From Prochilodus magdalenae (lineage: Eukaryota > Chordata > Actinopteri > Characiformes > Prochilodontidae): 64,000 bases of DNA. A program made the position numbers and the translations under genes. Below, piece by piece: positions 52,301 through 57,303 of this stretch. How positions within the stretch are numbered: the stretch's first letter is position 1; each line of letters starts with the position of its first letter. The notes under the pieces were generated by a model, which saw nothing but the letters and a program-made list of their open reading frames with translations, was not told where the DNA came from and ran no database searches. The stretch covers positions 105,001 to 169,000 of the forward strand of contig JAMWET010000511.1 of NCBI GenBank assembly GCA_024036415.1. Reading direction: 5' to 3'.

Positions 52301-52396
52301 TCGCTGGAGGAGGATCCTGCTGCTCAGAGTAAGCAGCTGACTCTCAGACTGCAGCAGATTGCAGCAGCACTGGAGAATAAAGTTACTGATCTCTAG
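17334..52396 (+). CDS. plxnb2: Plexin-B2 receptor, 36 coding exons (whole gene span)
   Basis: Plexin-B2 is a single-pass receptor for class 4 semaphorins that signals through small GTPases in cell guidance, migration and adhesion. The 36 exons listed below join without a frame break into 5,571 nt (1,856 residues plus stop), close to the roughly 1,840 residues usual for B2 and shorter than B1. Order seen: signal peptide (1-20), sema (about 22-477), PSI1 (486-535), cryptic IPT (554-642), PSI2 (643-665), cryptic IPT (679-771), PSI3 (773-820), canonical IPT/TIG repeats (823-about 1175), convertase site RRQRR (1180-1184), membrane helix (1215-1239), coiled coil (1240-1273), GAP part 1 (1274-1433), Rho-binding domain (about 1460-1580), GAP part 2 (1597-1850), PDZ ligand VTDL (1853-1856). 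The LMLRRSET motif (R1410/R1411) and R1705 in PLRFW match the plexin GAP arginine fingers. Fish may carry two B2 paralogues (a/b); I cannot tell which this is. The 5' untranslated exon was not located. Confidence 0.95.
18590..19002 (-). mobile_element. Degenerate, internally deleted Tc1-like transposon
   Basis: Antisense transposase pieces are recognisable (CCCCAAACTGTTCCCACAAA, GATTTTGGAATATCTAATAT). The end CAATACTTCTGTCCATGTAG fits the terminus of a common fish Tc1-like family. The middle of the element is missing. Same family as 45605-46536 and 56265-56770. Confidence 0.65.
19813..19844. repeat. (ATG)n microsatellite beside exon 2 acceptor
   Basis: Ten ATG units ending 25 bp before the exon 2 acceptor. 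Confidence 0.95.
19870..20151 (+). CDS. plxnb2: plxnb2 coding exon 2: sema domain
   Basis: Residues 279-372, phase 0 on both sides. Begins [17 protein letters not shown] and contains the sema segment [20 protein letters not shown] with CMYSLSSIN. Acceptor attgtttag lies just after a (ATG)n repeat; donor gtaggc. Confidence 0.93.
21180..22325. repeat. Inverted repeat pair in intron 2
   Basis: The left arm (about 21180-21318, TAACCTGTTCCAGGATAG, GAGCTTCTGATGGAAATT, GGCAGTCAAAAAG) reappears reverse-complemented at about 22195-22325. The arms are roughly 130 nt and the loop about 880 nt. The arms may be the ends of one element or two insertions in opposite orientation. Confidence 0.6.
21760..21885. 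repeat. Dispersed fish repeat fragment
   Basis: The order TTAATGAGTTGATTAGTTG, TTAGGTGTTTTGGAAACAGG and ATCAGGACCAGGAC resembles a widespread teleost repeat that ends in CCAGGACCAGG. Confidence 0.4.
22513..22701 (+). CDS. plxnb2: plxnb2 coding exon 3: sema domain
   Basis: Residues 373-435, phase 0. Begins [20 protein letters not shown] and ends [13 protein letters not shown], a conserved blade of the propeller. Acceptor gcacaacag, donor gtgaga. The exact left border is slightly less certain because the polypyrimidine tract is short. Confidence 0.9.
23180..23305 (+). CDS. plxnb2: plxnb2 coding exon 4: end of sema domain
   Basis: Residues 436-477 ([16 protein letters not shown] to HIYVTTNKT), phase 0. 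Acceptor ctctgcag. The frame-keeping donor is gttggt; a second GT (gtaaac) lies 4 nt downstream and would shift the frame into exon 5. Confidence 0.9.
24429..24529 (+). CDS. plxnb2: plxnb2 coding exon 5: sema-PSI1 junction
   Basis: Residues 478-510 plus two bases of 511. Starts [15 protein letters not shown] and carries the PSI hallmark [16 protein letters not shown]. Acceptor cctctctag, donor gtgagt, phase 2. Confidence 0.95.
25733..25859 (+). CDS. plxnb2: plxnb2 coding exon 6: rest of PSI1
   Basis: Residues 511-553. Completes the split Arg, then CTRKKEC, the [10 protein letters not shown] segment with the last PSI cysteines, and [12 protein letters not shown]. Acceptor tgactcacag, donor gtcatc, phase 0. 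Confidence 0.94.
27449..27605 (+). CDS. plxnb2: plxnb2 coding exon 7: cryptic IPT fold after PSI1
   Basis: Residues 554-605 and the first base of 606. [19 protein letters not shown] begins a beta-rich domain that plexin structures place between PSI1 and PSI2. One N-glycosylation sequon (NGT) is visible. Acceptor tctctcag, donor gtaggc, phase 1. Confidence 0.93.
28878..28989 (+). CDS. plxnb2: plxnb2 coding exon 8: cryptic IPT fold, second half
   Basis: Residues 606-642 plus two bases. [20 protein letters not shown] then FYNCAAVV. The sequon NDT is present. Acceptor tttctgcag, donor gtgagt, phase 2. Confidence 0.94.
29159..29264 (+). CDS. plxnb2: plxnb2 coding exon 9: PSI2
   Basis: Residues 643-678. 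[20 protein letters not shown] shows the C-x2-C-x7-C-x8-C spacing of a plexin PSI module. Acceptor tctgtgtag, donor gtgaag, phase 0. Confidence 0.95.
29603..29701 (+). CDS. plxnb2: plxnb2 coding exon 10: IPT-like segment
   Basis: Residues 679-711: [19 protein letters not shown] then [11 protein letters not shown], the opening of an IPT fold. Acceptor gattcttgcag, donor gtaatg, phase 0. Confidence 0.93.
29977..30066 (+). CDS. plxnb2: plxnb2 coding exon 11: IPT-like segment
   Basis: Residues 712-741: [19 protein letters not shown] to FSFEGYE. Acceptor cctctcag, donor gtcagt, phase 0. Confidence 0.93.
30136..30345. repeat. (TTTTC)n and CT-rich tract in intron 11
   Basis: A TTTTC/TTTTTTGTTC pentamer-decamer run (30136-30214), followed after 70 bp by CT/GCTC repeats (about 30285-30345). 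Confidence 0.9.
30908..30995 (+). CDS. plxnb2: plxnb2 coding exon 12: end of IPT-like segment
   Basis: Residues 742-770 and the first base of 771: [19 protein letters not shown] to IDSTLQ. Acceptor ctgcctag, donor gtaagt, phase 1. Confidence 0.93.
31265..31555 (+). repeat. Fish interspersed repeat in intron 12
   Basis: Contains GGTGCTGGAGCCTATCCCAG, GACAGGGCAGACATACAGAC, GGGGCAGTTTAGTATCTCCA and GGAATGGAACCCAG in the order typical of a very common teleost repeat; related to 6775-6991. Confidence 0.65.
31635..31679. repeat. CT-rich tract before exon 13
   Basis: CT/CCCT repeats that form the polypyrimidine tract of the exon 13 acceptor. Confidence 0.9.
31686..31846 (+). CDS. plxnb2: plxnb2 coding exon 13: PSI3
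   Basis: Residues 771-824. [13 protein letters not shown], then [11 protein letters not shown] and CQKEATQC form the third cysteine module, ending APSITD. The exon follows a CT-rich tract. Its last 40-odd bases and donor (gtaaga) are duplicated 155 bp downstream in the intron. Confidence 0.95.
31800..32107 (+). repeat. 155-bp tandem duplication covering the exon 13 donor
   Basis: Copy 1 (about 31800-31954) spans the last 47 bases of exon 13, the donor and CA/CT-rich intron. Copy 2 (about 31955-32107) repeats this with few changes (for example GTC to GTT before AAAAAGAGG), and keeps an intact ACAGAC|gtaaga donor copy at 32002. The exon part in copy 2 is out of frame if read through from copy 1. 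Confidence 0.95.
32428..32576 (+). CDS. plxnb2: plxnb2 coding exon 14: IPT/TIG repeat
   Basis: Residues 825-873 plus two bases. [20 protein letters not shown] followed by LGIRKED is the classic IPT start. Acceptor ccctccag, donor gtacta, phase 2. Confidence 0.95.
33079..33208 (+). CDS. plxnb2: plxnb2 coding exon 15: IPT/TIG repeat, second half
   Basis: Residues 874-917: [19 protein letters not shown] to TVFFEYR, closing the first canonical IPT domain. Acceptor tttgtcag, donor gtaacc, phase 0. Confidence 0.94.
33475..33611 (+). CDS. plxnb2: plxnb2 coding exon 16: second canonical IPT repeat
   Basis: Residues 918-962 plus two bases. [20 protein letters not shown] then [10 protein letters not shown] is the IPT signature. 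Acceptor tcctgcag, donor gtgagt, phase 2. Confidence 0.95.
34216..34345. repeat. Long (CT)n tract forming the exon 17 acceptor
   Basis: About 125 bp of CT and CCCTCT repeats that runs straight into the AG of the exon 17 acceptor (34345-34346). Confidence 0.96.
34347..34529 (+). CDS. plxnb2: plxnb2 coding exon 17: end of IPT repeat, start of next
   Basis: Residues 963-1023 plus two bases. [17 protein letters not shown] to [17 protein letters not shown]. The acceptor is the end of a CT repeat of about 125 bp, so the polypyrimidine tract is exceptionally long. Donor gtcagt, phase 2. Confidence 0.94.
34530..36417 (+). other. plxnb2: plxnb2 intron 17
   Basis: 1.9 kb. At 34681-34766 a fragment resembles the end of a DNA transposon (CTACTCAGTAGTGACCTCTC, GCAAACTTTTGAACATGGTG). 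The block 35,990-36,235 looks repeat-like but I could not assign it. Nothing else is seen. Confidence 0.6.
36418..36544 (+). CDS. plxnb2: plxnb2 coding exon 18: IPT repeat with 7-residue duplication
   Basis: Residues 1024-1066: [13 protein letters not shown] continues the IPT domain. The segment PSTDDCI is followed at once by PSTNDCL, from two 21-bp units at 36488-36508 and 36509-36529. Acceptor cttttgcag, donor gtgagt, phase 0. Confidence 0.94.
36545..38499 (+). other. plxnb2: plxnb2 introns 18 and 19
   Basis: 36545-37556 and 37761-38499. AT-rich. A short piece at 38251-38285 (AGTTAAGGTCAAAATTATTA) looks like a transposon end; nothing else recognised. Confidence 0.6.
37557..37760 (+). CDS. 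plxnb2: plxnb2 coding exon 19: membrane-proximal IPT region
   Basis: Residues 1067-1134: [20 protein letters not shown] to [20 protein letters not shown], ending IIIVN. Acceptor ctgatttcag, donor gtaatc, phase 0. Confidence 0.94.
38500..38679 (+). CDS. plxnb2: plxnb2 coding exon 20: last IPT and convertase site
   Basis: Residues 1135-1194: [34 protein letters not shown], then [17 protein letters not shown] (1180-1184) fits the R-x-K/R-R proprotein-convertase rule; B-class plexins are known to be cleaved near here into two linked chains. The donor is gtgagg; without splicing the frame runs on for 22 codons to a stop. Confidence 0.94.
39005..39141 (+). CDS. plxnb2: plxnb2 coding exon 21: stalk and transmembrane helix
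   Basis: Residues 1195-1239 plus two bases. [20 protein letters not shown] leads into a hydrophobic helix (1215-1239; [18 protein letters not shown]). Preceded by about 180 bp of pyrimidine-rich intron. Donor gtaaac, phase 2. Confidence 0.96.
39266..39366 (+). CDS. plxnb2: plxnb2 coding exon 22: juxtamembrane coiled coil
   Basis: Residues 1240-1273 plus one base: basic stop-transfer RRK, then a heptad-rich helix ([20 protein letters not shown]) typical of the plexin juxtamembrane segment. Acceptor gtttgcag, donor gtttgt, phase 1. Confidence 0.94.
40485..40714 (+). CDS. plxnb2: plxnb2 coding exon 23: start of GAP domain
   Basis: Residues 1274-1350: [35 protein letters not shown], and [15 protein letters not shown], all highly conserved among plexins. 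Acceptor ctttcag, donor gtaagt, phase 0. Confidence 0.96.
40989..41170 (+). CDS. plxnb2: plxnb2 coding exon 24: GAP domain, first arginine finger
   Basis: Residues 1351-1410 plus two bases. [20 protein letters not shown] and the end NPKLMLR. The LMLRR pair (R1410, and R1411 split with the next exon) matches the catalytic arginine of plexin GAPs. Acceptor tgttgcag, donor gtgagg. Confidence 0.96.
42460..42526 (+). CDS. plxnb2: plxnb2 coding exon 25: GAP domain
   Basis: Residues 1411-1433, a short exon: [20 protein letters not shown] then LK, which directly follows the arginine-finger pair. Acceptor ctgtgtag, donor gtaaac, phase 0. Confidence 0.95.
42636..42782 (+). CDS. plxnb2: plxnb2 coding exon 26: GAP to Rho-binding domain
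   Basis: Residues 1434-1482: [36 protein letters not shown], then [12 protein letters not shown], the entry to the inserted Rho-binding domain. Acceptor gctttcag, donor gtaagc, phase 0. Confidence 0.95.
43517..43673 (+). CDS. plxnb2: plxnb2 coding exon 27: Rho-binding domain
   Basis: Residues 1483-1534 plus one base: [20 protein letters not shown] then [20 protein letters not shown], a ubiquitin-like fold that binds Rac/Rnd GTPases in plexins. Acceptor cccctcag, donor gtgagt, phase 1. Confidence 0.95.
43789..43889 (+). CDS. plxnb2: plxnb2 coding exon 28: Rho-binding domain
   Basis: Residues 1535-1568: [20 protein letters not shown] to [11 protein letters not shown]. Acceptor cttttacag, donor gtgagt, phase 0. 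Confidence 0.95.
44020..44206. repeat. Palindromic fish repeat in intron 28
   Basis: The left arm starts GGTTACCAACCCTGGTCCTG and includes TCTAGTTCCAA. The right arm is its reverse complement (TTGGAACTAAACTACAGGGA, ATGAGGGTTGGTGACC), so the unit can fold into one hairpin of about 190 nt. Confidence 0.6.
44480..44564 (+). CDS. plxnb2: plxnb2 coding exon 29: end of Rho-binding domain
   Basis: Residues 1569-1596 plus one base: [19 protein letters not shown] then DQNQDSHEE, a less conserved linker. Acceptor tttcctag, donor gtgagt, phase 1. It precedes the largest intron (3.4 kb), which holds a Tc1 remnant. Confidence 0.92.
44565..47977 (+). other. plxnb2: plxnb2 intron 29, the largest intron
   Basis: 3.4 kb. 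It contains a poly-T run (44894-44909) and the antisense Tc1 remnant (45605-46536). The rest shows no recognised element. Confidence 0.85.
45605..46536 (-). mobile_element. Degenerate Tc1-like transposon, antisense, near full length
   Basis: Minus-strand translation gives transposase pieces such as [15 protein letters not shown] and [17 protein letters not shown], matching the region between the first two catalytic acidic residues of fish Tc1 transposases. The + strand keeps CATTAAGATTCTTCCT, TGCACAATGCAGTCAGGCA and the terminus GTCCCAATACTTTTGTCCAT (46508-46527). The left end is inferred from ATTACACCTACAAAAG. Many stops and indels; dead. Confidence 0.75.
47978..48129 (+). CDS. plxnb2: plxnb2 coding exon 30: GAP domain resumes
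   Basis: Residues 1597-1647. [20 protein letters not shown] is diagnostic of B-class plexins, then [13 protein letters not shown]. Acceptor gttttctag, donor gtaaac, phase 0. Confidence 0.95.
48251..48411 (+). CDS. plxnb2: plxnb2 coding exon 31: GAP domain
   Basis: Residues 1648-1700 plus two bases: [33 protein letters not shown] and ETIHIWKTN, a hallmark plexin block. Acceptor gtgttacag, donor gtctgt, phase 2. Confidence 0.96.
48412..49904 (+). other. plxnb2: plxnb2 intron 31
   Basis: 1.5 kb. The block from about 48,650 to 49,390 is unusually complex, with moderate GC and no simple repeats, unlike most introns here. No protein is recognised. It could be a conserved non-coding element; this is only an impression. 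Confidence 0.4.
49905..50052 (+). CDS. plxnb2: plxnb2 coding exon 32: GAP domain, second arginine
   Basis: Residues 1701-1750: [20 protein letters not shown], then [21 protein letters not shown]1705 in PLRFW is the second conserved arginine of plexin GAPs. Acceptor gtctgcag, donor gtgagc, phase 0. Confidence 0.96.
50127..50520 (-). repeat. Dispersed repeat typical of characin/catfish genomes
   Basis: Contains CTGGTCCACCTTGTCGATGT, CACACCAGTAACAACACTAA, CATCAGTGTCACTGCAGTGC, ATGATCCACCACCCATAATA and CCTGCTCTGTAGTGGTCCTC in the order I associate with a common otophysan repeat. Class and orientation are uncertain. Confidence 0.55.
50922..50986 (+). CDS. plxnb2: plxnb2 coding exon 33: GAP domain
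   Basis: Residues 1751-1771 plus two bases: [20 protein letters not shown]. The shortest coding exon of the gene (65 nt). Acceptor cccttttag, donor gtgagt, phase 2. Confidence 0.95.
51428..51482. repeat. Short DNA-transposon end remnant in intron 33
   Basis: ACAGTCGTATGCAGATTTTT and GAACACCCCATGCTCAAATG resemble a common fish transposon terminus. Only a fragment. Confidence 0.35.
51611..51686 (+). CDS. plxnb2: plxnb2 coding exon 34: GAP domain
   Basis: Residues 1772-1797: [20 protein letters not shown] then LAEISR. Acceptor tcattgcag, donor gtgagt, phase 0. Confidence 0.95.
51772..51846 (+). CDS. plxnb2: plxnb2 coding exon 35: end of GAP domain
   Basis: Residues 1798-1822: [20 protein letters not shown] then KYYDG. 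Acceptor gttttttcag, donor gtaagt, phase 0. Confidence 0.95.
52292..52396 (+). CDS. plxnb2: plxnb2 coding exon 36: C-terminus, PDZ ligand, stop
   Basis: Residues 1823-1856 and TAG stop (52394-52396). [20 protein letters not shown] then ALENKVTDL. The VTDL end is the PDZ-binding motif of B-class plexins, which recruits PDZ-RhoGEF/LARG. Acceptor tctcccgcag. Confidence 0.97.
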   Translation: MISSLEEDPAAQSKQLTLRLQQIAAALENKVTDL

Positions 52397-53805
52397 TGCG
52401 GAGCCTCAGAGGCCGACGGCAGCTCATTCGGGACTCCAAAACTGAGCTAAAGGTCATCTTTCCTCTGGATTTGGATACGGAGCCTTCATCCCAAAAGAAA
52501 ACAGATGTTATCCCTTGTTAATACACGATGTAATCCATTTTTAGCATTATCCGTGCAGCCTGTTTTTCTGATCTTGAAGAATCAGTGTGAACTGAATGAG
52601 CTGAGGGGTACAATAACCAGACAGGTCAAGGACTACCGAGAGCACAGGCTCACTCGTTATGGTACTTTTGCAGATCTTCGCTGGCCACAATGAAACTCAG
52701 CGTACGTTTTGCAGCTCCCTTAATAATTAGATGTTTATTCTTCTCGTGTGAATGGAATCAGATAGTATTATATGTATATATATTTTTACACTAAAGATTG
52801 TGTGCAGGAGCCGTCGCACGCATACAAAAAGGATTTACTGTTGTTTCTGTTGATGGCCACTACGTTTGCCTCTGAGTCGTTCTAAAGCACATAACTGGAG
52901 CAACATCTGCTGCATTCCTCCCTGTGCTATGAGGTCACTTCCTGTGGGATTTGCATTGCCATTGTCTTATGTTTTAACTTGGGGCATAATCTTTCCTTCA
53001 AAGGAAACCGGTCCTGCCTTTCGTTCTGCTTTTAATATTGATCTCCATTCCGTGTCCACGACCAATACTTGCTTTACCGCTGCTAGTTTACCTTGTATGA
53101 GAAAATGCATGCAGGTAATTCCCAGGATAAGGCCAGAATCTCTCTTCTGTCTTTAGTTAAAGGTACCACATGTAATGTGTTTAGGTGTAGCCTGTAAGTC
53201 CCCCCCTAGTGATGAGCTAGCTGACCGTGCAGCTTGCATATAGAGCCTACAGGAAGTAGCTGTTGGGGCTGCAGTCTGTCCACTGCAGAAGAGGGCTCCA
53301 TTTTTTTTCCAGCCGAGTGACAACTCCTAGTAAAGGATCCATGCTTCTCATCGTTACGCTAAAGAGTATTCTTTATTTTCACCACACACCTGTAAGAGTC
53401 TGAAGAGCTGGTTTTTATACGTTTTATAACATCTGTCCTTTTTATTCATGTATCGCAGTACATGGCTGGCCTTACAGTTTTTTGAAACGTTAGTGATTTT
53501 TATATTTTGGAACCACTGATGTGAGACCCGATGAGAGACATGGGCTTCACTGCAAGAAAATAATGTGATTTGCAAATGAAAACATCTTAAACCTATTGCT
53601 GAAACAGCCACTATTTTTTATTCCGTCGTTTCGAGGGTGTTGTAGGAGAGTTATAAGATTATTGTTCTTCTTTCTAGACATTTTTGCTTCTGTTATATTT
53701 TATTTGTGTGGTTTCATAAATCAAGAACAGTCATACTTCTTTGTATTTCATTGTCCAGCTTCTCATTTTATCATTCAGAAATAAACAGATTTTGATACTG
53801 TGCCT
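52397..53805 (+). other. plxnb2: Probable plxnb2 3' UTR
   Basis: Non-coding sequence after the stop, with no splice signals that look used. The first strong poly(A) signal, AATAAA, is at 53780-53785, so cleavage would fall near 53,800-53,810. Further AATAAA words at 53955-53960 and 54965-54970 could give longer forms. Around 53,170-53,310 the sequence resembles an interspersed repeat of unknown class. The end point is inferred. Confidence 0.5.
53780..53785 (+). promoter_or_regulatory. plxnb2: Candidate plxnb2 polyadenylation signal
   Basis: AATAAA 1.38 kb after the stop codon, followed within 30 nt by a GT/T-rich stretch (ttttgatactgtgcc). It is the first canonical hexamer downstream of the stop. 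Confidence 0.5.
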
Positions 53806-55619
53806 TTAAGACAGATCTATGTAAATTACCTCTGGTTTGATTGGCTGCTCTGTATTGAGCTTCCTTCAGTAAATACAATAACTTCAGTATGAGTGGGTGG
53901 GGCCAAGATGATATAGGTGGGAATGTGTAAATGAGTTGGGAACTTGACTACGGAAATAAAAAGAGGAGCCTGCTGGTTTCGCCAGCTTTTTAGTGGATGG
54001 TTTGTCCGTTAGCAGCATTACTTCTTAAAACAAGCAGAAGATATCTGCCTCACAAGCACAATTTTCTCGTCTGTCGATAGTATAGGGCTCTTAAGTTCAA
54101 TAGAATGACTCGAAACTAGTATTTTGAATAATCTTATAATACTCTCATAACATTCTCATAATGACCAATGTTAGATATAATGACCAGGGTTAAGATGTTT
54201 TCACCTGCCAAGCTGTGGGTTATTGTGGTGTAGAGAGTGTAGTCTCGTCCTGGACATTGGAGAAGACATTTTTGCACATCTTGACCTTCGATTGTGTCAA
54301 CAAAGTTTGAATGTTATTTTTCACCATCTGCTCTTCTGGCCTTTCTAAGTGGCTGATTACAGATAGCTCTGATTGCAAGGCACGGCCGACTGTAATTTGG
54401 ATGGAGAAAGACGTCGTCGCTGATTAAATACGCAAAAGGACTTAATTCAGTTGTACAGAGCCTGCTGTCAGGAGCTTCTCAGAACTGTCACAGTGGAGTT
54501 TCACTTTGCTTTTAGAGCTTACCAAAGTTTAGAAGTGTTTTGAGCTGTCTGTGCTTTTCTTGCTACCTTTCTGAATTTGTTTGCACCACACTCTAGAAAA
54601 TTACGATGAGTAGCTCAGAAAGACTGAGTAAAGATAGTTGGGCATATTTTTGAAGAGCTGTGTTCTGTCATTTTATTTGATGGTACTACCTTTTTCTTAT
54701 GACTCTGTGGTCTGACTCAAATGTTCCACATACTACACATATCAAAAGATTCCCATGCTGTGTATTTTTATTTGACTATTTTATTTACATTTTTTTAATT
54801 TGAATTGTTTATCATCTCCCCCTTCCTCCTGTTCCAGATGTTCTTTTCCTCGTTTCTGAGAAAGCATTGGCATATTATGAAGCTTCTGTTCTGCCTTTAT
54901 CTACCAGGAAGTGCCTTAATGAAAAATGAGTAATAATAATCAGACCTGTGGTGATTGTGGTTGTAATAAAAATTGCAATAGTGACTAGGTTTTTGTACAA
55001 AATGCCATTTTATGTATGTGCCCGTTGTGAAAACCTTATTGAGAAGTGCCACTATGGTTTGCTTAATGCTGGTAAATATGTTTTAAGACAGTGGAGAAAA
55101 AATTGTATTAAAAGTATGTTCTTGGCTTTAATCTCATGCTTCAGGTGCATCTTGTTTTTCATCCTTTTATATGCGTGAGTGATCAGTGATCTGAAACTCC
55201 TGTCCTCGTGGAAAGCACATAATCAGAAACAGCGTTTTTCCATTCTTATTTATAGAGACACATGTAGTTCCTGTCAGGTCTTTTCCCTCTATTTTGATTT
55301 TTACCACTCGTTAAACACTTGCAGGAAGAAGACAAAGAGGAAGAGGAAACTGATTCAGTCAGAATGTTATCATTTCTGTTTTTTTAAGTAACGGCCCACT
55401 CTGGTAAAATGTTAATTGACTTTCAGAGCAGCGCTACTTCAGCTAGGAGCATTAAACAGCACAAACAATAACAGCAACCATGATCTCTGGCATGAAAGGA
55501 AGCAGGATGTACTGGACATTATAGTACGTTATGTGCTGTTCTTGTTTTTTGTTGGTTGGGGACCAGGTGTGAAACACACCATGCCTGTTCCTGCCTTTAG
55601 AACTGCAGTGTAGGCAATT

Positions 55620-55855
55620 TTATAACTTTTTGTATTGCACTTATAATGACCTTTGTCAATGTATACTGTGTTGCACTTATAATGACCTTTCTCTAGGTAC
55701 CAGCACTGGCCCCCTGTTCGGGCAGTGTCTGAGCTCATGGTGAGTTTTAGGCTCTAAACTTCCTACTAACTGGAATATTATCCAACAGATCACTAAGCAC
55801 GGTTGTAAGTCGCTCTGGATAAGAGCGTCTGCTAAATGCCTTAAATGTAAATGTA
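55620..55855 (+). mobile_element. SINE-like element with common fish 3' tail
   Basis: The tail GTCGCTCTGGATAAGAGCGT then CTGCTAAATGCC-TAAATGTAAATG (55801-55855) is the widespread 3' end of teleost SINEs. Upstream, TTGCACTTATAATGACCTTT occurs twice in tandem (about 55636 and 55672). The left end is uncertain. Confidence 0.5.
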
Positions 55856-56264
55856 GGTAAATCCTGGATAAAAGTCTCGGTGTTGGAGGCTGCGAAGTGT
55901 TGAACTGAATGAAAATGTGAAAATCTGATATTACTCTTCTGTATATCTGACTGGTGTTCTAACAAGACTGTATATCCACAGTATGTCTACAAATGCACAT
56001 TCTAATGTGTGAATTCAGTCACTTTAGAGTGCTCTCACTGATAACACAGACATTCGGTTGAGCTCACACTACATGTATAATGTCTGGATGGTCTGGAGAT
56101 GTGCACACGGGCCTAAGAACTCATACCAAATCCCTGGCCTCAGCTAGAGGGACAAAGCCCCTACAACTGGGCTGCACACAAGCCTTGGATGTGCAATGCT
56201 GAGTGTTCTCTGCAAAGGCGTAGGCACGTTATCACTGCAGCAGTCGAGGTATGTTCTCTGGGGT

Positions 56265-56770
56265 TCGATGTGCTGTTTATGTTTGGTAAATTTTGGTGGA
56301 GGAAGGACGATGGGTCTGGGGCTGTTTTTAAGGATTTGGCTCTCTTGGTGAAGGGTGATGTAATTTTTTTTTAACCAATGTTATACTGCATGTGGCAAAG
56401 ACCCTTCCTGTTCCAGCATAACTGTATCCCTGTGTACAAAGAGAGCTCCATAAAGATCATGGTTCGATGGCTTGCAGAGAGTCCTGACCACAACACCTCT
56501 GAACACACTTGAGATGAACCGAATCTTTGACTGTGTGCCAAGCCTTCTCGTTCCAGTATCCTTGCCTAACCTCCCAAATGCTCTTTTGATGGGATGGGCA
56601 CACATTCTGACAAACACACTTTAAAAAATCTTCTAAAAAAGACTTTACAATCCATTATTATAGATTAAAGTCCATATTAATGCCTGTGGGTTTGAAATGG
56701 GATGTTCGTCAAGCTCATGTAGGTGTGAGGGTCCGGTGTCCAATTACATTGGACTTTTGTAGTGGATGCC
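56265..56770 (+). mobile_element. 5'-truncated Tc1-like transposon remnant, sense
   Basis: The + strand recalls the C-terminal half of a Tc1 transposase: GGTGGAGGAAGGACGATGGG, CAGCATAACTGTATCCCTGT, GAGAGTCCTGACCACAACAC. Peptides such as FQHNCIPVY and LAESPDHN sit where the second and third catalytic acids should be, and both look altered. It ends near GTGTCCAATTACATTGGACT. Confidence 0.65.
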
Positions 56771-57123
56771 TAAATATCTATATATCAAATAGTATTTTAC
56801 AAGAACTTGACAAGAATATGAAGACATTCTCACATTATGTTTTGTTTGAGATGGATTAGTGGGTGTAATTAAAACCACAACACACAAATGGGGAAGTGGT
56901 GCTCTCTGCTGTTTAAAGCGTGCACTACAACTCTGCATATCTGATGATGGTAGAACACGAGTGCTAGGAAGAGTAATGTTCCCACTCATTTATATACCTC
57001 AGCTCTTACTGCCATTGCAAAAATGGTCTGAATGCAGTGTTCCTGCAGGCCAAAGATGAAACATAGAGTCCTGGTCATTAATGGCCAGAACAGTGGAGTC
57101 CATTAGGGTTCCAGAGGTTTTGA

Positions 57124-57125
<2 letters not shown>

Positions 57126-57155
<30 letters not shown>
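57126..57155. repeat. (AT)n microsatellite
   Basis: AT/TA run of about 30 bp. Confidence 0.95.
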
Positions 57156-57159
<4 letters not shown>

Positions 57160-57303
57160 ATGCAGATGATTATATGCCAGGTGGACTCGGCAGCAGAATG
57201 CCGGGAAGGGCCAAGAGCATGACTCATATCCCTGCTGCGAGCGAGAGAGAAGCGCAAGTAGCTTAATGTTTTTCATTGTCCAGTGCAGCTTTATGAGCAA
57301 CTA

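Larger units (their letters stand above)
53806..57303. other. Intergenic region after plxnb2
   Basis: No coding gene seen. It holds a SINE-like tail (55801-55855), the Tc1 remnant at 56265-56770 and an (AT)n run. If a downstream poly(A) site is used, the first kilobase may belong to the plxnb2 3' UTR. Confidence 0.6.

Noticed and set aside
56461..56480. tRNA-like B box (GGTTCGATGG)
   Set aside because: It lies inside the Tc1 remnant and there is no A box or cloverleaf around it.
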